From NCBI GenBank assembly GCA_002306055.1, contig DBRR01000006.1:1-64000 (forward strand): a DNA stretch of 64,000 nt. Reading direction: 5' to 3'. Origin of the DNA: Anaerolineaceae bacterium UBA1363 (GTDB taxonomy: Bacteria; Chloroflexota; Anaerolineae; Anaerolineales; Anaerolineaceae). Both the position numbers and the translations under genes were made by a program. Position 1 is the first letter of the stretch, and each line of letters starts with the position of its first letter. Below the pieces are notes generated by a model. The model saw only the letters and a list, made by a program, of their open reading frames with translations. It did no database searches and was not told where the DNA came from. Of this stretch, positions 62,872-64,000 are shown one piece after another.

Positions 62872-64000
62872 ATGATCAAAGTAGCAACATTCACCCGCTA
62901 TGTAACCCCGCAGGAACCCTGTTTTATGGGCGGCTATGGCATGCGCAGGCTGAAGTCTGAAGGCGTCCTCGATGAGTTAAAATGCACTGCGGTACTCCTG
63001 GAGATCGATGGGTCGCCCATTGTGATGTGCGATGTGGAGATCCTGATGATCACATCGGAAATAGTCACAGCAGTCAAAGAAAGACTATTGCGCGAGTATG
63101 GCATCCAGCCTGAAATGGTCACCATCGCTACCACCCACACCCATGCCGGCCCGGAGATCCGTTCCGAGCGATTGCCAATGTTTGATGAAGTAAGTGATGA
63201 TAGCTTTTGGCGGCGATATCAGGACTTCTTGAAGGAAAGGATCTTTACCACCATCGCTGACTGTTTTGAAACGGAGCTAAGAGAAGCTGAGGCTTGGTAT
63301 CGTACCGTGAAAATTGAGGGGTTGTATGGCAATCGGAATGGGATTGGCAAGCCCGAAGACAAAGACGTCACGTTGATCGTCTTCAAAAACGAAAAAGAGG
63401 TGTTGGCTGCGATTGTGAATATTGCCTGCCACCCGACCGTGTTGGGCGCCCAGAACTTGCAGATCAGCAGTGACTTGCTGGGGTACATCAGCCGTGGTGT
63501 CAAAGAGAGATTGGGAGTGTATCCACTGATGATGCAAGGCGCTGCCGGGGATATGAGCAATCGCAATTACCGCCAGGGGCACGACGCACAAGAGCTGACC
63601 CGCACGGGTGAGGGCATTTTGGCACAGCTATTTGCCACCCAGGAATTGGCGCAACTCAGGCTGGATAAACCGGTGGTTGAACCGTACCACTGGGAAACCA
63701 GTTATCCAGTGGATAAAGAAGCTCTCAAAAAACTGCAGATGCAAATCAGGCAGCAAATGGCAGCCGAAGAAAATTACGACAAGTACAAGATCCTGCTTTC
63801 TTCGGACTATGCGATTGACCTCAAGTTGAAGAAAGATGAAATTACCGCCAATTTTGACGCGGCAATTATCCGAATGGGGGATCTCGAAATCTGTAAACAG
63901 CCCGGGGAAATGTTCTCGCGCTTTGGCATGAAAATCAAAGCCGCCAGCAAGGCAAAGCTCCCGCTCATCTGGGGTTATGCCGATGACTATGGCGGCTATC
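62872..64000 (+). CDS. Neutral/alkaline ceramidase-like hydrolase, 3' end outside the window
   Basis: Open from ATG 62872 to the window end (376 codons), so the product is incomplete. Three bases follow the nagA-type stop. TTHTHAGPE (His89, His91), NIACHPTVLG (about 187-196) and QGAAGDMSNRNYR (Ser229) match the neutral/alkaline non-lysosomal ceramidase N-terminal family, whose members in bacteria are often of unknown specificity. No signal peptide is visible at the start, so a cytoplasmic amidase acting on an amino-sugar or acyl-amide in this pathway seems more likely than a secreted ceramidase. Confidence 0.75.
   Translation, partial: MIKVATFTRYVTPQEPCFMGGYGMRRLKSEGVLDELKCTAVLLEIDGSPIVMCDVEILMITSEIVTAVKERLLREYGIQPEMVTIATTHTHAGPEIRSERLPMFDEVSDDSFWRRYQDFLKERIFTTIADCFETELREAEAWYRTVKIEGLYGNRNGIGKPEDKDVTLIVFKNEKEVLAAIVNIACHPTVLGAQNLQISSDLLGYISRGVKERLGVYPLMMQGAAGDMSNRNYRQGHDAQELTRTGEGILAQLFATQELAQLRLDKPVVEPYHWETSYPVDKEALKKLQMQIRQQMAAEENYDKYKILLSSDYAIDLKLKKDEITANFDAAIIRMGDLEICKQPGEMFSRFGMKIKAASKAKLPLIWGYADDYGGY

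Overview
The window looks like chromosome of an anaerobic, fermentative Chloroflexota bacterium, most likely class Anaerolineae. This is inferred from content, not from a search. The signs are: a DUF3090 + SCO1664-type gene pair beside dnaE (known mainly from Actinobacteria and Chloroflexota), a four-subunit 2-oxoacid:ferredoxin oxidoreductase, many lipoproteins and LysM proteins with long Pro/Thr-rich linkers, and many genes whose -10 box lies only 6-10 bases before the start codon.

Layout. 0.7-4.2 kb: a secreted protein with three 100-residue repeats and a CAP/LysM surface protein. 4.2-5.4 kb: a nest of palindromic and tandem repeats. 5.4-13.3 kb: a membrane glycosyltransferase, dnaE, the DUF3090/SCO1664 pair, homoserine dehydrogenase and folK. 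13.2-26.2 kb: a surface-glycan region with two paralogous polytopic membrane proteins, a GT4 enzyme, a flippase-GT4 fusion, a methyltransferase, a highly expressed-looking secreted repeat protein, a lipoprotein, a GT2 enzyme and a membrane-anchored LuxR-Kelch regulator. 26.4-30.7 kb: an M23-type peptidase and the korDABC operon with a strong terminator. 30.7-35.5 kb: repeats and an AT-rich island with small genes (possibly a toxin/immunity cassette) and a methyltransferase fused to an Mrr-like nuclease domain, bracketed by repeat copies. 35.6-41.2 kb: an LCP-family lipoprotein, a lytic-transglycosylase-like protein, a YtxH-like protein and dnaK. 41.3-42.8 kb: an IS110-family element that appears to have inserted at the very end of a structured repeat. 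42.9-51.2 kb: an SbcD-like nuclease, lipoproteins, folP, surE, ychF and tRNA-Leu(CAA). 51.5-53.9 kb: mutS2. 54.1-64 kb: an amino-sugar locus with two divergent nagA-type deacetylases, a HAD phosphatase, CutC, an SIS protein, mannose-family PTS subunits IIC, IID and IIB, an oxidoreductase and a ceramidase-like enzyme cut by the window end.

The most striking points are: (1) a two-armed repeat family in which conserved blocks alternate with copy-specific but self-complementary stems; (2) an IS110 element whose removal rebuilds a perfect terminus of that repeat and whose upstream non-coding region could encode a bridge RNA; (3) a one-piece sensor with LuxR DNA-binding domain, one membrane helix and an external Kelch propeller; (4) a Wzx-like flippase fused to a glycosyltransferase; (5) a candidate mobile toxin/restriction island; (6) widespread leaderless-type promoters.
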